Below the pieces are notes generated by a model. The model made no database searches and was not told the origin of the DNA. It saw nothing but the letters and a program-made list of their open reading frames with translations. From assembly GCF_001659605.2 (NCBI RefSeq), contig NC_035173.2, positions 11,463,959 through 11,527,958 of the forward strand: a stretch of DNA of 64,000 nucleotides. Reading direction: 5' to 3'. Shown here piece by piece: positions 47,060 through 59,069 of the stretch (position 1 is its first letter; each line of letters opens with the position of its first letter). The position numbers and the translations under genes were made by a program. Origin of the DNA: Manihot esculenta (taxonomy: Eukaryota > Streptophyta > Magnoliopsida > Malpighiales > Euphorbiaceae).

Positions 47060-47520
47060 AAATTGGCGAGGCTGATGGGCGGACGTGGAGGGCGTGTGAC
47101 GCTCGCGACCACCTGCAGAGAGTGTCTTTGCCGCCACCGGCGAGGAACGACTGATTCTTCGGCCGTCAATAGCCTAGCCGGCGTCACTGCCTGGAACGCA
47201 GTGACTGAGAAGGCCGGCCCCGGAGGATCGCGCGCCCTGGAAGGGCCGCGCGACCGGAGGGTCGCGCCTCCCCGCAGGTCGCGCGACCGGTGGGTCGCGC
47301 AACCCGAGGGGTAGCACGACCGGAGGGTCGCTCCTCCCAGTGGGTCGCGCCTTCCCGTGGGTCGCGCGACCAAAGGGGTAGCGCGCCCGGGGATCGCTCG
47401 ACCAGTGCCTCGCGCGCCGGTGGGTCGTGCATCTGTGGATCGCCCGCCGATGAGTCGCGCGACGGTGAGGGCAACGGCCGGAAAGTCCGGCGGGCTTCTG
47501 GACCTTCGGGCAGAAGCTGG
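47060..47520 (+). repeat. GC-rich tandem repeat in copia I leader
   Basis: About 460 bp dominated by diverged 'ggtcgcgcgaccgg' units, themselves self-complementary (GGTCGCGCGACC). It lies between PBS and gag in an otherwise AT-rich element. Reading frames on both strands here are low-complexity by-products. It could fold strongly in the RNA; a packaging or translation role is speculation. Confidence 0.8.
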
Positions 47521-47626
47521 GGGAAGAAGATGATGCCCCAAAATTACGATTTTGCCCCTGAAAATAATTAATAAAAAAATAATAATAATAATAATAAGAA
47601 AATAATATTTTAAAATTATTTTCTTT

Positions 47627-47990
47627 TAGTCTTTAAATTAGATTTAAAAGACTATATTTTATTATTATTATTTGTAGTCTTTAAATTAGATTTAAATGAC
47701 TATATTTTATTATTTTCTTTTAGTCTTTAAATTAGATTTAAATGACTATATTTTGTCATGTGTTAGTATGAGATACTATGCATTATTGTCTATATATATA
47801 TATATGCATATAGGATGCTATAATATATGTATGCAAGACAAAATAATTATAAGAAAATAGAAAATAAATTATTTTAGTCTTTAAATCAGATTTAAATGAC
47901 TATATAAAATAATTTTATTATTTTGTCATATATTAGTATGAGATACTATAATATATATATGCAAGACAAAATAATTAAAATTAAAAGTTA
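47627..47990 (+). repeat. AT-rich repeats in copia I leader
   Basis: Four copies of TAGTCTTTAAATTAGATTTA followed by 'aatgactata' (starting 47637, 47675, 47721 and 47875). There are also two copies of a 'tagtatgagatactat...gcaagacaaaataatt' block. No coding sequence. Confidence 0.8.
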
Positions 47991-48458
47991 AACCCTCACT
48001 CTAAAATTTTAAGTTTTAATGCCACCCATATATTAAAAACCTATCAAGACTAAGATCACCAAAATGCAGGTTTTGCCAAAGCAAAGTGCATTAGGATTAT
48101 CCTAGTAAGGTAGGATGAGTAATGGTTACTCATTTATTTAATTTTGGTTGAGCTTAATTAGGCTATCAAAACGGTTTTGGGCCTAAGGCATTAGATGAGG
48201 TATAACATGCATTTGACATATGATGTCAATACCTCATAATTTAAGAGTTACATTAGATGTAATTGGTAAGGGGTTACCTACCTAAATAACTTAATTCTAA
48301 GCGTCATGCCAAAGCTGACTTGGAATTAGGTGAAATATGGATCTTAGCCCGCTAAAATATTATTATTTTGAGGGTTATATTTTAGTGGGAGATTATTATC
48401 ACCTCAATATTAATTTGTTTATTAAATTAATTATATTTGCATATTTTTGTAGATTATT

Positions 48459-49442
48459 ATGGCTGCTAATAACAATTCCACCTTATCACTGCGATCCATC
48501 CTTGAGAAGGATAAACTGAAAGAAAATGGGACTAATTTTATTGACTGGTTTAGAAACTTGAGAATTGTTCTCAAGCAAGAGAAAAAGTCCTACGTGCTTG
48601 ATGAAGCTGTCCCTGAACCACCTCCTGCTGATGCTACTATTGCTGTTAAGAACAAGCATAAGAAGCATATGGATGATTCTAATGACATTGGATGTCTTAT
48701 GTTGGCGACTATGTGCCCAGAACTTCAGAAGGATCTGGAGCACCTTGAGGCCTATGAGATGAGTGTCCATCTCAAACAAGCTTTCCAACAACAAGCTAGG
48801 CAGGATAGGTATGAAACTACCATTGCATTGCATGATTGCAAAATGGCTGAAGGTGATTCAGTTAGTGCTCATGTTTTAAAGATGAAAGGCTACATTGATC
48901 ACCTTGCTAGGCTTGGCTATCCTTTGAGTTTAGAACTCTCCACGGATTTGATCCTACATTCTTTATCTGGCAGTTTTTCTCAGTTTGTCATGAACTATAA
49001 CATGAACAATATGGAGAAATTCATTCCTGAGTTGCATGGGATGCTAAAAACAGCTGAGGTAAATATCAAGAAAAGGTCTACCCAAATTTTAAATGTCAAT
49101 AAGGGTAAGCCCATGAAAAATAAGGGGAAGCCCAAGTCTAAAGGTGGAAATGGGCCTAAGGGACGAGGCAAACCTAAATGGCAATCCAAGGCAAAAGTTC
49201 CTAAGGAAATAGTTCCTAAGGAAGGAATCTGCTTCCATTGCAAGGAACCAGGGCATTGGAAGAGAAATTACAAACTCTATTTGGATGAGTGCAAGAAGAA
49301 GAAGAGTAGTGAGACTACGACTTCAGGTATTTATGTTATAAATATTAATTTATCTATTTCTACTTCATGGGTATTAGATACCGGATATGGTTCTCATATT
49401 TGTACAAATGTGCTGGATCTCAAAAGGAGTAGAAAATTGTGA
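48459..49442 (+). pseudogene. gag: Copia I gag with start of protease
   Basis: 327 codons from ATG (MAANNNSTLSLRSILEKDKL). The copia gag domain is followed by a Lys/Gly-rich stretch. The zinc knuckle CFHCKEPGHWKRNY (near residue 258) has Tyr for its last Cys, so zinc binding should fail. It then runs into the protease with WVLDTGYGSHI, where relatives usually have DTGCGSHI. A TGA at 49440-49442 ends the frame soon after. The protein could still be made as a capsid-like product, but maturation would need another copy. Confidence 0.85.
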
Positions 49443-50587
49443 AAGGGCAAAGTGGACCTACGTGAAGGCAATGGAGCAAGAGTTGCTGCCATAGCTGTAG
49501 GGACTTATTTTGCCCGATGGGCTTTTGTTAGTTTTGAACAAATGCTTTTATGTTCTTACTTTGAGTAGGAATATTATTTCAATTTCTGTTTTGGACGATG
49601 AAGGTTTTTCATTTCTCATTAAGAATAAGAAATGTTCCATTCATAAAGATGGTTTGCTTTATTGTATTGCAAATTCATATGATGGCCTTTATGTCCTTTA
49701 TCTAGATGATTCTAGAGACAGCAATATCTATAACATAACTTCTAAGAAAACTAAGCCAAATGAGTTAAACCCAACATATTTATGGCACTGTCGTCTTAGC
49801 CATATAAATGAGAATCGCATATCTAAGCTCCATAAAGATGGTTTATTAGATTCGTTTGATTTTGAATCATTTGAAAATTGTGAATCCTGTTTGCTAGGTA
49901 AGATGACAAAGGACCTTTTTACTGGACAAGGTCAAAGGGCTTCAGACTTATTGGGCTTAATACATACAGATGTTTGTGGCCCAATAAGCATTAGTGTCAG
50001 GGGAGGTTATCAGTACTTCATTACATTCACTGATGATTTCAGTAGGTATGGCTATGTCTACCTAATGAAACATAAGCATGAATCTTTTGAAATGTTTAGA
50101 ACTTTTCAAAATAAAGTACAAAATCAACTTGGTAGAACTATTAAGATGCTTCGATCTGATCGAGGTGGTGAATATTTGAGCCAAGAGTTTGACGAATATC
50201 TTAGAAACTGTGGAATTGTTTCACAATTAACTCCTCCAAGAACTCCACAATGGATTGGTGTTTCTAAAAGGAAAATTCGAACTTTATTAGATATGGTTCA
50301 ATCTATGATGAGTCAAACAGATCTCCCTTTATAGTTTTGGGGTTATGCCTTGGAAACAGCTGTATTCATTCTAAACCGAGTACCATCGAAAGCGGTTGAA
50401 AAGACACCATATGAGTTATGGACTGGGAAAATGCTCAGTTTATCTTTCCTTAAAATTTGGGGTTGTGAGGCTTATGTGAAACGTCCAATTTCAGATAAGC
50501 TAACTCTAAAATCTATCAAGTGCAAATTTTGTAGGGTATCCTAAGGAAACCAAAGGATACTACTTCTATACTACCTCAGAGAACAAA
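49443..50587 (+). pseudogene. pol: Copia I protease end and integrase, broken
   Basis: After the TGA, homology continues (KGKVDLREGNGARVAA) and shifts frame near 49505. Then come the pre-integrase finger (LWHCRLSHINENRISKLHK, CESCLLGK) and the integrase core: HTDVCGPI, TDDFSRYGYVYLM, and SDRGGEYLSQEF near 50156. The expected NGVSERRNR appears as IGVSKRKIR, so the catalytic Glu is changed to Lys. A TAG at 50332-50334 and a frameshift near 50540 add further breaks. Confidence 0.88.
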
Positions 50588-51892
50588 GTGTTTGTTGCTC
50601 GAAATGGTACCTTTTTGGAAAAGGAATTTATCTCTCAGAGATTCAGTGGGAGTACAGTGCGACTTGAGGAAACTCAAGCACCACAAAAGAGCATTGAACC
50701 GCCGATAGAACCACTTTCAGAACCACAAACAGTTGTGAAGACTGAAAGGGTGACACAAGTCCCATGCAGATCTGATAAGACACGTCATCAGCCTGAGAGA
50801 TATGGATTTCTCATGACTGATAATCGTGAACTTTTACTCATTGATGAAGATGAATTTTGTGTTTACAAGATGGTTAGTGGGAGTGCAGTTGTGTTACTAG
50901 ATCTATATGTGGATGACATATTACTCATTGGAAATGATATCCCTACCTTGCAAAAGGTTAAGACTTGGTTAGGGAATTCTTTTTCAATGAAGGACTTAGG
51001 TGAGACTGCATATATCTTTGGTATTAAGATCTATAGGGATAGATCCAAGAGGATAATCGGTCTGAGTCAAAGTACTTATATTGACAAGGTGCTGAAAAGG
51101 TTCAGCATGCAAGATTCCAAAAGAGGATTCTTGCCTATGTCTCATGGTATTCATCTCAGCAAGAATCAATGTCCTATGACTTCTGATGAGCGAGAACGGA
51201 TGAATAAGATCCCTTATGCTTCTGCTATTGGATCTATCATGTATGCCATGTTATGTACTAGACCAGACGTCTCATATGCCTTGAGCACAACAAGCAGATA
51301 TCAGACAGATCCTGGTGAAAGTCACTGGACAGCTGTTAAGAATATCCTAAAGTACCTTAGAAGGACTAAGGATGCATTCCTAGTTTATGGAGGTTTGGAA
51401 GACGAGCTAGTTGTAAGTGGTTACACAGATGCTAGTTTCCAAACCGACATAGATGACTTCAGATCGCAGTCAGGATTCGTATTCATATTAAATGGTGGAG
51501 CTGTTAGTTGGAAAAGTTCCAAGCAGAGCACTGTAGCAGATTCTACAACAGAAGCTGAGTATATAGCAGCATCAGATGCAGCTAAAGAGGCAGTTTGGAT
51601 GAAGAAGTTCATCACAGAGTTGGGAGTGGTTCCCAGCATTGCAAAACCTATGGACCTTTATTGTGATAATAACGGTGCCATAGCACAGGCAAAGGAGCCC
51701 AGATCTCATCAGAGATCTAAACACATACTCAGACGATATCACCTTATTCGAGAGATCATTGATAGAGGAGATATCAAAATATGCAAAGTAGACACAAATG
51801 ACAACATTGCAAATCCACTGACCAAGCCTTTTTCACAGGTCAAGCATGATCAGCACACTAGGTCTACAGGTATTAGATACTTGTATAATTAG
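50588..51892 (+). pseudogene. pol: Copia I RT C-terminal half and RNase H
   Basis: One open frame of about 434 codons. It goes from the integrase-RT linker (EKEFISQRFSGS) directly to CVYKMVSGSAV, then LYVDDILLIGND (near 50908) and the RT thumb. RNase H follows (GYTDASFQTD, STTEAEYIAASDA, LYCDNNGAIAQAK, SKHILRRYHLIREI). The N-terminal RT fingers and first palm motifs, about 200 residues in relatives, are absent, and the frame is kept across the deletion. RT activity is therefore not expected even though YVDD is present. Confidence 0.88.
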
Positions 51893-51900
51893 GCCTAGTG

Positions 51901-51912
51901 CAAGTGGGAGAT
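51901..51912 (+). promoter_or_regulatory. Polypurine tract of copia I
   Basis: CAAGTGGGAGAT immediately before the 3' LTR, the usual copia PPT form. Confidence 0.8.
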
Positions 51913-53398
51913 TGTTAGTGTATATGCCCTAGGCCATTATCTTGTACCTTTTGTATGTCATTTTTGTTATAAATAAAAGAGGTTTTTATCATTATTATTT
52001 GTTTGCATGTTACATAATAATGATTATCATCCCTGGTTACTTATTATTATGTTGATAATAATAAAATATAACTAGTATGATTATTGATTGATAATCATGA
52101 GATGATTATGTATATGTTGATATAAATCAATAATCATAAATACTTGTTAGAGAACAAAGTATTGGATGGACCCGCATTGAGATCACTACATGGGTCATTG
52201 TCATAAGTGAATCTCAAAGTAGTTATGTCTTAATCCTTTGACTTGAGATTGTCATAGTTTCCAACATAAGGACTGTTATGTTTTGACATAATCAAACGTT
52301 GTCTTTAATCGGACAATCATAAAGGTTATGATTGAGCATAATAGAAATTATGTAGAGGAAAATGAACAATCAAGATAGGATTTGTCCCTCTCTATGAGAG
52401 AGATATCTTCTGGGCCCCTCGATAAGTGAGACTGAGAAATGCATGGCCGTGCTCAAATGAATTGATAGTGTGATCAATATCATTTGAATTTATCAGTCTA
52501 CTTAGAGATCGAGAAATCATAAGTTTGAACATTATAAGTTTGACATTGACCATGACTTATGTTCAAACTAGATATCGTGAGACAAAGGGATTAATACATG
52601 TTCTATTTAATAGGCTTTATCGGACTATTGATCCTCATATTAGTTGGGTAGTCATAATGTCTTGCTAGAGGCCACTTATGACTTATAGGCCTTGTTGGAC
52701 TGGGCCTATTGCCAATTAATATGAGCCTATTGGGTCACACACAAGAACGTTGTTGATGTGCTATATTAATGGGCTAAAAGCCCATTAGTATAATTAATAA
52801 TAATAAAGTGTTATTATTATTAATATTATTATTAATATTAATTATTAATATAATTAATAATAATAAGTGTTATTATTATTAATAATAATAATTTATTATT
52901 ATGAGATAATAATATTTAAAAGATCTGCAGTCTATCTGTAAGTGTTACAGATAAAGGACTCTATCACATAAAGATATTTGAGTATCTGTGAGATTGTGAT
53001 AGTGGGCTCTAAGCACAACTCTTTTAGGAAAAGAGTTGTGGGAAAATAAAAAGACTGAGGCCTATAAATACTCCTTCTACAGATTGAGTAGGTTAGTTGT
53101 AAAGTTTTGAGAAAACTCAATCTAAAAGATTGTAGATCATAGAGCACATAATCTATCCATCTTGAAAAGAGCTAGCACTCTAGAAGGATAGAAGACGTTC
53201 GTGTGGATACCATAGAGGGTGTTCGTTTGAAAAGGCAGCACCATCAGTCCGCCAGTGTATCTTCACTACGAGATTAACAGGTTAGTCTCACATCTTTCTT
53301 ATGATTTAAACGGAGCACTCGGATTCTGGAAAGGAAATCCAAAATTTTATTTTTCCGCTGCGCAATTAGATTGCAATTAATCTCCGGATTTCCCAACA
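51913..53398 (+). repeat. Copia I 3' LTR
   Basis: TGTTAGTGTATATGCC to TTTCCCAACA, one T shorter than the 5' LTR in the run after 'cttgtacc' (4 T, against 5 in the 5' LTR). Confidence 0.95.
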
Positions 53399-53403
53399 GT
53401 TAA

Positions 53404-53715
53404 TCCCTTTTGTCTATACATGATCTTATGTTATGATGTTTATGTAAACTAACTCAACACAGGCTGTTTTGCCTTTAAGGCATGATGAGATCCCACAGAG
53501 GGACTATGTTATGTATATGTTCAGGGTATGCACAGGTTGAGTTAGTTGATGACAGTACGTATGAGGACAAGTTTTAAATTTTTATGTATGATTGTTGATC
53601 ATGTATGGGATTAAACAGGTTTACAGGTTACATGTCAGGCTTGCTACGGGTCCCGGCGGCCTTAAGTCGACCCGGATCCTAGCGCCGGTAGCGGTCCGAT
53701 TTTCGGGGCGTTACA
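53404..53715 (+). repeat. H 5' LTR, part after copia I
   Basis: Continues the H LTR after the second GTTAA and ends GGGCGTTACA. The segment 53404-53597 has no counterpart in the H 3' LTR. Confidence 0.93.
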
Positions 53716-53718
53716 GAA

Positions 53719-53731
53719 TGGTATCAGAGCC
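53719..53731 (+). other. Primer-binding site of H (initiator tRNA-Met)
   Basis: TGGTATCAGAGCC, three bases after the LTR end; intact. Confidence 0.93.
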
Positions 53732-53985
53732 CTAGGTTCATATGGTCGGACCTAGAGTGTCGGGCTCATAGATGTTCTGGAAGGTCAAGCACAATAGGAA
53801 GATCATGTCCACTAGGATAGGATGTTGAGTCCTGTCTTGTATGATGATGTGAAATGCCATGATTATATGCATGTGCATTAATGATATGATATACTATGTG
53901 ATGTATGTGATGAGGGTTCATGTGTGCTCACATGAACCATATGATGCTAATGTTTGTATGTTGTATACTGTTTTCAGAAAACAGG

Positions 53986-56900
53986 ATGAGAGGAACTCGT
54001 CGATCTGCACGGTTGACTGGAGTGCCACCTGAGGATGAGGGCACGAGCGCCCGTCCTCCTACATTGCCTAGGGCAATGTCTTGTAGAGCCAACAGGGAAA
54101 GAGTGTCAAGGGACCCTAGAAGGTCTTTTGATGCTAGCAGAAGAGGGACTGATAGAGGAGGAAGTTCTTCAGATGTGAGGGAGGTTATGGAAGAGGATCA
54201 GAGGAGGGATGGGAACCTGGATGTGAGCATGCAGGAAGAAGGGACAGGGGAGTCACAGGGAGGCGTTCAGGCCTCGGGGTATGGTTTTCCACCCCATTAT
54301 CCACCCTTCCCACAGGGTTCAGGGTATCCGATGGGAGGTACATCGGATTACTCCAGCTTTCACCCCTACCCTACCTACATGCCTTATCCACCTTTCTATC
54401 CACCCTACACACAGTACCCAGCTTATCCACCCTCACCCTTCTATCCAAACCCGGCAAACCCCACCTCGGGGAATGCCGCACCTCCACCTCCACCACCTAC
54501 AGAACCAGCAGCCCCAGTTACTCAACCTCCTAGACCTAGCTCAGTTGATGGGAGCAAGGTAAAGATGACAGACTACCTCAAGTTAGATGCTCCCAAATAC
54601 AAGTCAGGGGATGACCCCTTTGAGTATCTGAGAGTGGTGAAGACGATAACTGATGAGCTAGGGGCAAGTGACAGTAGGGCCATTCAGATGGCAGGGTTCA
54701 CTTTAAAGTGCAAGAAGGCACGGGATTGGTTCAAGTGTTATGTGGACCCGAGACTAGACGGTATGACGTGGGAAGAATTTGCGAATGAGTTCGCTGGATG
54801 GGCTTTTCCAGACAGTTCTAGAGAACTGAAAATGATTGAATTTGAGCAACTGAGGCAGTCAGAGCACATGAGTGTAGAGGAGTTCACGGATAAATTCTTG
54901 GAGCTATTGCCTTTTTCAGGGCAAGCTCTAGATTCAGATACGAAGAAAGCCAAGAAATATGTTATGAAGCTGCATTCCAGGTACTCCTCGTTGGTTCAGT
55001 CAGCTGAGAGAGAAAGTTTCCACACTGTAGTGGATATGGCTCGAAGAATGGAGGCAAGTGCTATAGTTGAGGGGTCAGTGAAGCAGTCAGTGACCCAGCC
55101 TTCAGGGGTTAAGACCCCAGGCAGAGGAGGACCAGGGTTCTCTTCTCAGAGTTCAGGCAAGAAAAGGTGGGATAACACCACCAGGAAGTCGAAGAAGAAT
55201 AAGTTTTGGAACAAGTTGAAATCTGGTTTGGGATTCGGCGGTGGCTCGAGCTCAGGCTCAGATGGTACAGAATGTCAGAGATGTGGAAGACCGCACAGGG
55301 GAGTGTGTCGAGCTGGGACTAACACATGTTTCAGATGTGGACAGGAGGGACACATGGCTCGGGATTGTCCTAGAGCACCTTTTATGGGCCAGCCCCAGCA
55401 GACAGCTTCTGGTAGTGTGGCACAGCCAGCAGTTCCGGCCACAACTCAGGGCAGTGGCAGAGGTAGAGGGAGAGGGGCAGCCTCTTCTTCTGGTTCCCGA
55501 GGTGAAGGTCCATCAGCTCCAGCCAGGATCTTCACCATGACACAGCAGGAGGCTAACACATCCAACACCGTGGTGTCAGGTAATCTCGTCATTGGGTGTT
55601 CTGATGTGTATGCATTAATGGACCCGGGTGCATCTCATTCATTTATTGCTCCGAGAGCCGTTGAGAGGTTAGGTCTGATAGTCTCTGGGTTAGAGTGTCC
55701 CCTATGGGTCAGTGGACCCAAGTGTGACCCGTCAGTGGCAGTGTCAGTCTGCCAGTACAGTCCAGTTTTTGTTGAGGGAAGATGTCTCTCCGCCGACCTT
55801 GTGGTTCTAGATTTGACAGACTTTGACGTCATTCTAGGGATGGATTGGCTATCTACCCATGGTGCTACCTTGGACTGCAGGGACAAGGTAGTCAAGTTCA
55901 GAGATCAGGACGGGTCAGAGGTCGTCTTCAGAGGAGACAAGAGGGGTACACCTAGAGGTCTGATATCAGCTCTTCAGGCTCGTAGGTTGCTTAGGAAGGG
56001 ATGTCAGGGGTACTTAGCTCATGTGAGAGAGCTAGACAGTCAGGTCAGGGAGCCAGCCTCGGTGCCAGTTGTCAGAGAGTTTCAGGATGTCTTTCCTGAT
56101 GAACTTCCAGGTTTACCACCTGCTAGGGAGATAGAGTTCGAGATAGAGTTGGTACCTGGAGCTAGACCGATCTCTATCCCTCCCTACAGGATGGCCCCAG
56201 CAGAGTTAAAGGAGTTAAAAGAGCAATTGCAAGAGCTGGTAGAAAAGGGTTTCATCCGACAGAGTACCTCACCTTGGGGTGCTCCGGTCTTGTTTGTGAG
56301 GAAGAAGGATGGATCCCTTAGACTTTGTATCGACTACAGGCAGTTGAACAAAGTCACTACCAAGAATAGGTACCCATTGCCAAGGATCGATGATCTATTT
56401 GACCAGCTAGCCGGAGCAGGTTGTTTCTCCAAAATAGATCTAAGATCGGGGTACCATCAGCTAAGGATAAGGGATGAGGATGTGCCGAAGACAGCCTTCA
56501 GGACCAGATATGGGCATTTTGAGTTCCTTGTAATGCCATTCGGGTTAACCAACGCCCCTGCAGCATTCATGGATCTCATGAACAGAGTGTTTAATCAATA
56601 CCTGGATCACTTTGTTATTGTCTTTATAGATGATATCTTAGTGTATTCCAGGGATGCAGAGGAGCATGCCCATCATCTGCGGTTGGTCTTGCAGACTTTG
56701 AGGGAACATGGCCTGTATGCCAAGTTCTCTAAATGTGAGTTCTGGCTGAGGAGCATTTCGTTCTTGGGGCATGTAGTGTCAGAGAATGGGATTGAGGTGG
56801 ACCCCAAGAAGACAGAAACTGTGGCTAACTGGCCTAGACCCACATCAGTGACAGAGGTTAGAAGTTTCTTGGGTTTGGCAGGTTACTACAGGAGGTTCGT

Positions 56901-58965
56901 TCAGGACTTCTCAAAGATAGCAGCTCCTCTAACCAGACTAACCAGGAAGAGTCAGAAGTTTCTGTGGACCGACCAGTGCGAGGAGAGTTTCGAAGAGCTT
57001 AAGAAGAAGTTGACTTCAGCACCAGTGTTAGCTCTGCCATCTAGTGGAGAGGACTTTACAGTCTTTTGTGATGCGTCCCGTGTGGGACTGGGTTGTGTAC
57101 TGATGCAGAATGAGAAGGTGATTGCTTATGCTTCTAGGCAGCTGAAGAAGCATGAGTTGAATTACCCCACACACGACCTTGAGATGGCAGCAGTAATCTT
57201 TGCACTCAAGATGTGGAGGCATTACCTCTATGGGGTGAAATGTGAGATCTTTACAGATCATAAGAGCCTGCAGTACATCTTGAGTCAGAGGGATTTGAAT
57301 TTGAGACAGAGGAGATGGGTGGAGCTGCTGAGTGACTATGATTGCAAGATTCAGTACCATCCGGGTAAGGCGAATGTTGTGGCAGACGCCTTAAGTCGGA
57401 AATCACTCGGTAGTTTATCCCACATATCGGCAGAGAGGAGGCCAGTGGTGAAGGAGTTCTATAAGCTTATTGAGGAAGGTCTACAGATGGAGTTATCTGG
57501 TACAGGTGCCTTGGTGGCCCAGATGAGAGTGGCACCCGTGTTTCTAGAGCAGGTGGCTCAGAAACAGCATGAGGATCCAGAGTTAGTAAAGATTGCCAGG
57601 ACTGTTCAGTCAGGCAATGATAGTGAGTTCAGATTCGACAGCAAAGGGATCCTCCGCTATGGGAGCAGACTATGTGTACCAGATGACATTGGGCTAAAAG
57701 GAGACATTATGAGAGAAGCTCATAATGCGAGATACAGCATTCACCCCGGAGCCACCAAGATGTATCAAGATTTGAAGAAAGTTTATTGGTGGCCAGCGAT
57801 GAAGAAAGAAGTGGCACAGTTTGTGTCCGCCTGCGAAGTGTGTCAGAGGGTGAAGCTGGAACATCAGAAGCCGGCTGGAATGCTTAACCCGCTACCTATT
57901 CCAGAGTGGAAATGGGAGAATATAGCTATGGACTTCGTAGTGGGGTTACCGGCGGCGTCCAACAGAGTGGACTCCATATGGGTGATTGTGGACAGACTCA
58001 CCAAATCTGCTCACTTCATTCCTGTCAGGAGTGGCTACTCTGTGGACAAGTTGGCGCAGGTATATGTGGATGAGATCGTCAGGCTGCATGGGGTTCCTGT
58101 TTCGATAGTGTCAGATAGAGGGCCCCAGTTCACCTCCAGATTTTGGCGGAGTCTGCAGAATGCCATGGGTACTAGGTTGGATTTCAGTACTGCCTTCCAC
58201 CCCCAGACTGATGGACAGTCAGAAAGGACCATCCAGACTATCGAGGATATGCTCAGAATGTGTGTGCTAGACTTTGGCGGTTCTTGGAGGCAGCATCTAC
58301 CTTTGGTGGAGTTTGCCTACAACAACAGCCATCATGCTAGCATCGGGATGGCTCCATATGAAGCTTTATATGGGAGGAAGTGCAGGTCACCTGTTTGCTG
58401 GGAGGAAGTTGGAGAAAAGGCCTTGGCAGGGCCTGAGCTAGTAGAGATTACCAGCAGGGTGGTACCCATAATTAGAGAAAGGATCAAGACTGCTGCAAGC
58501 AGACAGAAGAGCTATGCAGACGTCCGCAGAAGACAGTTAGAGTTTCAGGAGGGGGATCTGGTATTGCTCAAGGTGTCTCCAATGAAGGGAGTGGTTCGCT
58601 TCGGGAAGAAAGGTAAACTAGCCCCACGATACATCGGACCCTTTGAAATCTTGCAAAAGATTGGGAATGTGTCGTACAAGCTGGATTTACCTGCTTCGAT
58701 GGAAAGAATCCATCCGGTTTTCCATGTTTCAATGTTGAGGAAGTTCGTGTCAGATCCGAGCAAGGTTCTTAGTGAGCCTGATGTAGAGGTCCAAGAGGAT
58801 CTCACCTATGTTGAACAGCCAGTGCGGATCATAGACACCCAGATCAGAAAGTTAAGAAACAAGGAAATCCCGATGGTGAAAGTCCTGTGGAACCACCACA
58901 ACATGGAAGAATGCACTTGGGAGACACGGGAGTCCATGCTCCAGCAATACCCTCATCTCTTTTAA
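53986..58965 (+). CDS. gag-pol: Element H gag-pol polyprotein with chromodomain (1659 aa)
   Basis: Uninterrupted polyprotein of a Ty3/gypsy chromovirus. The frame is open from 53920; I prefer the ATG at 53986 ([10 protein letters not shown]), conserved in A, B and F. Approximate residues: basic/acidic N-terminus 1-90; Pro/Tyr-rich 95-185; gag domain 225-330; CCHC knuckle [14 protein letters not shown] 448-461; RG box about 490; aspartic protease with D546 (DPGASHSF); RT with LCIDYRQLN from 780 and FIDDILVYS with D882-D883; RNase H with D1029 and D1091; integrase finger H1246, C1283, C1286 and catalytic D1316, D1377, E1413; chromodomain 1613-1659 at the extreme C-terminus. Catalytic residues are all present. 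Gag and pol share one frame with no shift, as in other Tekay/Del elements. The chromodomain is expected to bind modified histone and steer integration to heterochromatin. TAA stop at 58963. Confidence 0.95.
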   Translation: MRGTRRSARLTGVPPEDEGTSARPPTLPRAMSCRANRERVSRDPRRSFDASRRGTDRGGSSSDVREVMEEDQRRDGNLDVSMQEEGTGESQGGVQASGYGFPPHYPPFPQGSGYPMGGTSDYSSFHPYPTYMPYPPFYPPYTQYPAYPPSPFYPNPANPTSGNAAPPPPPPTEPAAPVTQPPRPSSVDGSKVKMTDYLKLDAPKYKSGDDPFEYLRVVKTITDELGASDSRAIQMAGFTLKCKKARDWFKCYVDPRLDGMTWEEFANEFAGWAFPDSSRELKMIEFEQLRQSEHMSVEEFTDKFLELLPFSGQALDSDTKKAKKYVMKLHSRYSSLVQSAERESFHTVVDMARRMEASAIVEGSVKQSVTQPSGVKTPGRGGPGFSSQSSGKKRWDNTTRKSKKNKFWNKLKSGLGFGGGSSSGSDGTECQRCGRPHRGVCRAGTNTCFRCGQEGHMARDCPRAPFMGQPQQTASGSVAQPAVPATTQGSGRGRGRGAASSSGSRGEGPSAPARIFTMTQQEANTSNTVVSGNLVIGCSDVYALMDPGASHSFIAPRAVERLGLIVSGLECPLWVSGPKCDPSVAVSVCQYSPVFVEGRCLSADLVVLDLTDFDVILGMDWLSTHGATLDCRDKVVKFRDQDGSEVVFRGDKRGTPRGLISALQARRLLRKGCQGYLAHVRELDSQVREPASVPVVREFQDVFPDELPGLPPAREIEFEIELVPGARPISIPPYRMAPAELKELKEQLQELVEKGFIRQSTSPWGAPVLFVRKKDGSLRLCIDYRQLNKVTTKNRYPLPRIDDLFDQLAGAGCFSKIDLRSGYHQLRIRDEDVPKTAFRTRYGHFEFLVMPFGLTNAPAAFMDLMNRVFNQYLDHFVIVFIDDILVYSRDAEEHAHHLRLVLQTLREHGLYAKFSKCEFWLRSISFLGHVVSENGIEVDPKKTETVANWPRPTSVTEVRSFLGLAGYYRRFVQDFSKIAAPLTRLTRKSQKFLWTDQCEESFEELKKKLTSAPVLALPSSGEDFTVFCDASRVGLGCVLMQNEKVIAYASRQLKKHELNYPTHDLEMAAVIFALKMWRHYLYGVKCEIFTDHKSLQYILSQRDLNLRQRRWVELLSDYDCKIQYHPGKANVVADALSRKSLGSLSHISAERRPVVKEFYKLIEEGLQMELSGTGALVAQMRVAPVFLEQVAQKQHEDPELVKIARTVQSGNDSEFRFDSKGILRYGSRLCVPDDIGLKGDIMREAHNARYSIHPGATKMYQDLKKVYWWPAMKKEVAQFVSACEVCQRVKLEHQKPAGMLNPLPIPEWKWENIAMDFVVGLPAASNRVDSIWVIVDRLTKSAHFIPVRSGYSVDKLAQVYVDEIVRLHGVPVSIVSDRGPQFTSRFWRSLQNAMGTRLDFSTAFHPQTDGQSERTIQTIEDMLRMCVLDFGGSWRQHLPLVEFAYNNSHHASIGMAPYEALYGRKCRSPVCWEEVGEKALAGPELVEITSRVVPIIRERIKTAASRQKSYADVRRRQLEFQEGDLVLLKVSPMKGVVRFGKKGKLAPRYIGPFEILQKIGNVSYKLDLPASMERIHPVFHVSMLRKFVSDPSKVLSEPDVEVQEDLTYVEQPVRIIDTQIRKLRNKEIPMVKVLWNHHNMEECTWETRESMLQQYPHLF

Positions 58966-59032
58966 GGTTAGATCCCTGTGTGTTTATGTGCTTATATATG
59001 TTGTGTTGTTTGCTATGCATGTGCTAGTTGAG

Positions 59033-59069
59033 GAACATTCGGGGACGAATGTTCTTAAGGGGGGGAGAA
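59033..59069 (+). promoter_or_regulatory. Hairpin and polypurine tract of H
   Basis: Perfect stem GAACATTCG / CGAATGTTC with a GGGA loop (59033-59054), then AAGGGGGGGAGAA abutting the 3' LTR. Same layout as A and B. Related CATTCGNGGACGAATG-type motifs occur before the PPT in other plant chromoviruses. Confidence 0.88.

Larger units (their letters stand above)
45365..53398 (+). mobile_element. Element I: young defective Ty1/copia element (8034 bp)
   Basis: Perfect duplications GTTAA lie at 45360-45364 and 53399-53403. LTRs are 1487 bp (45365-46851) and 1486 bp (51913-53398). The only difference I saw is one T in a T-run near 45403, so this is the most recent large insertion here. The internal region has a PBS, an unusual repeat-rich leader, gag, then pol in copia order (protease, integrase, RT, RNase H), all broken, with a large RT deletion. 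It is probably mobilised in trans by an intact relative. Confidence 0.96.

Noticed and set aside
47032..47541. Arg/Pro/Ala-rich ORFs on both strands of the GC-rich block
   Set aside because: They are by-products of the tandem GGTCGCGCGACC repeats in the copia leader; there is no recognisable domain and several overlapping frames are open on both strands.
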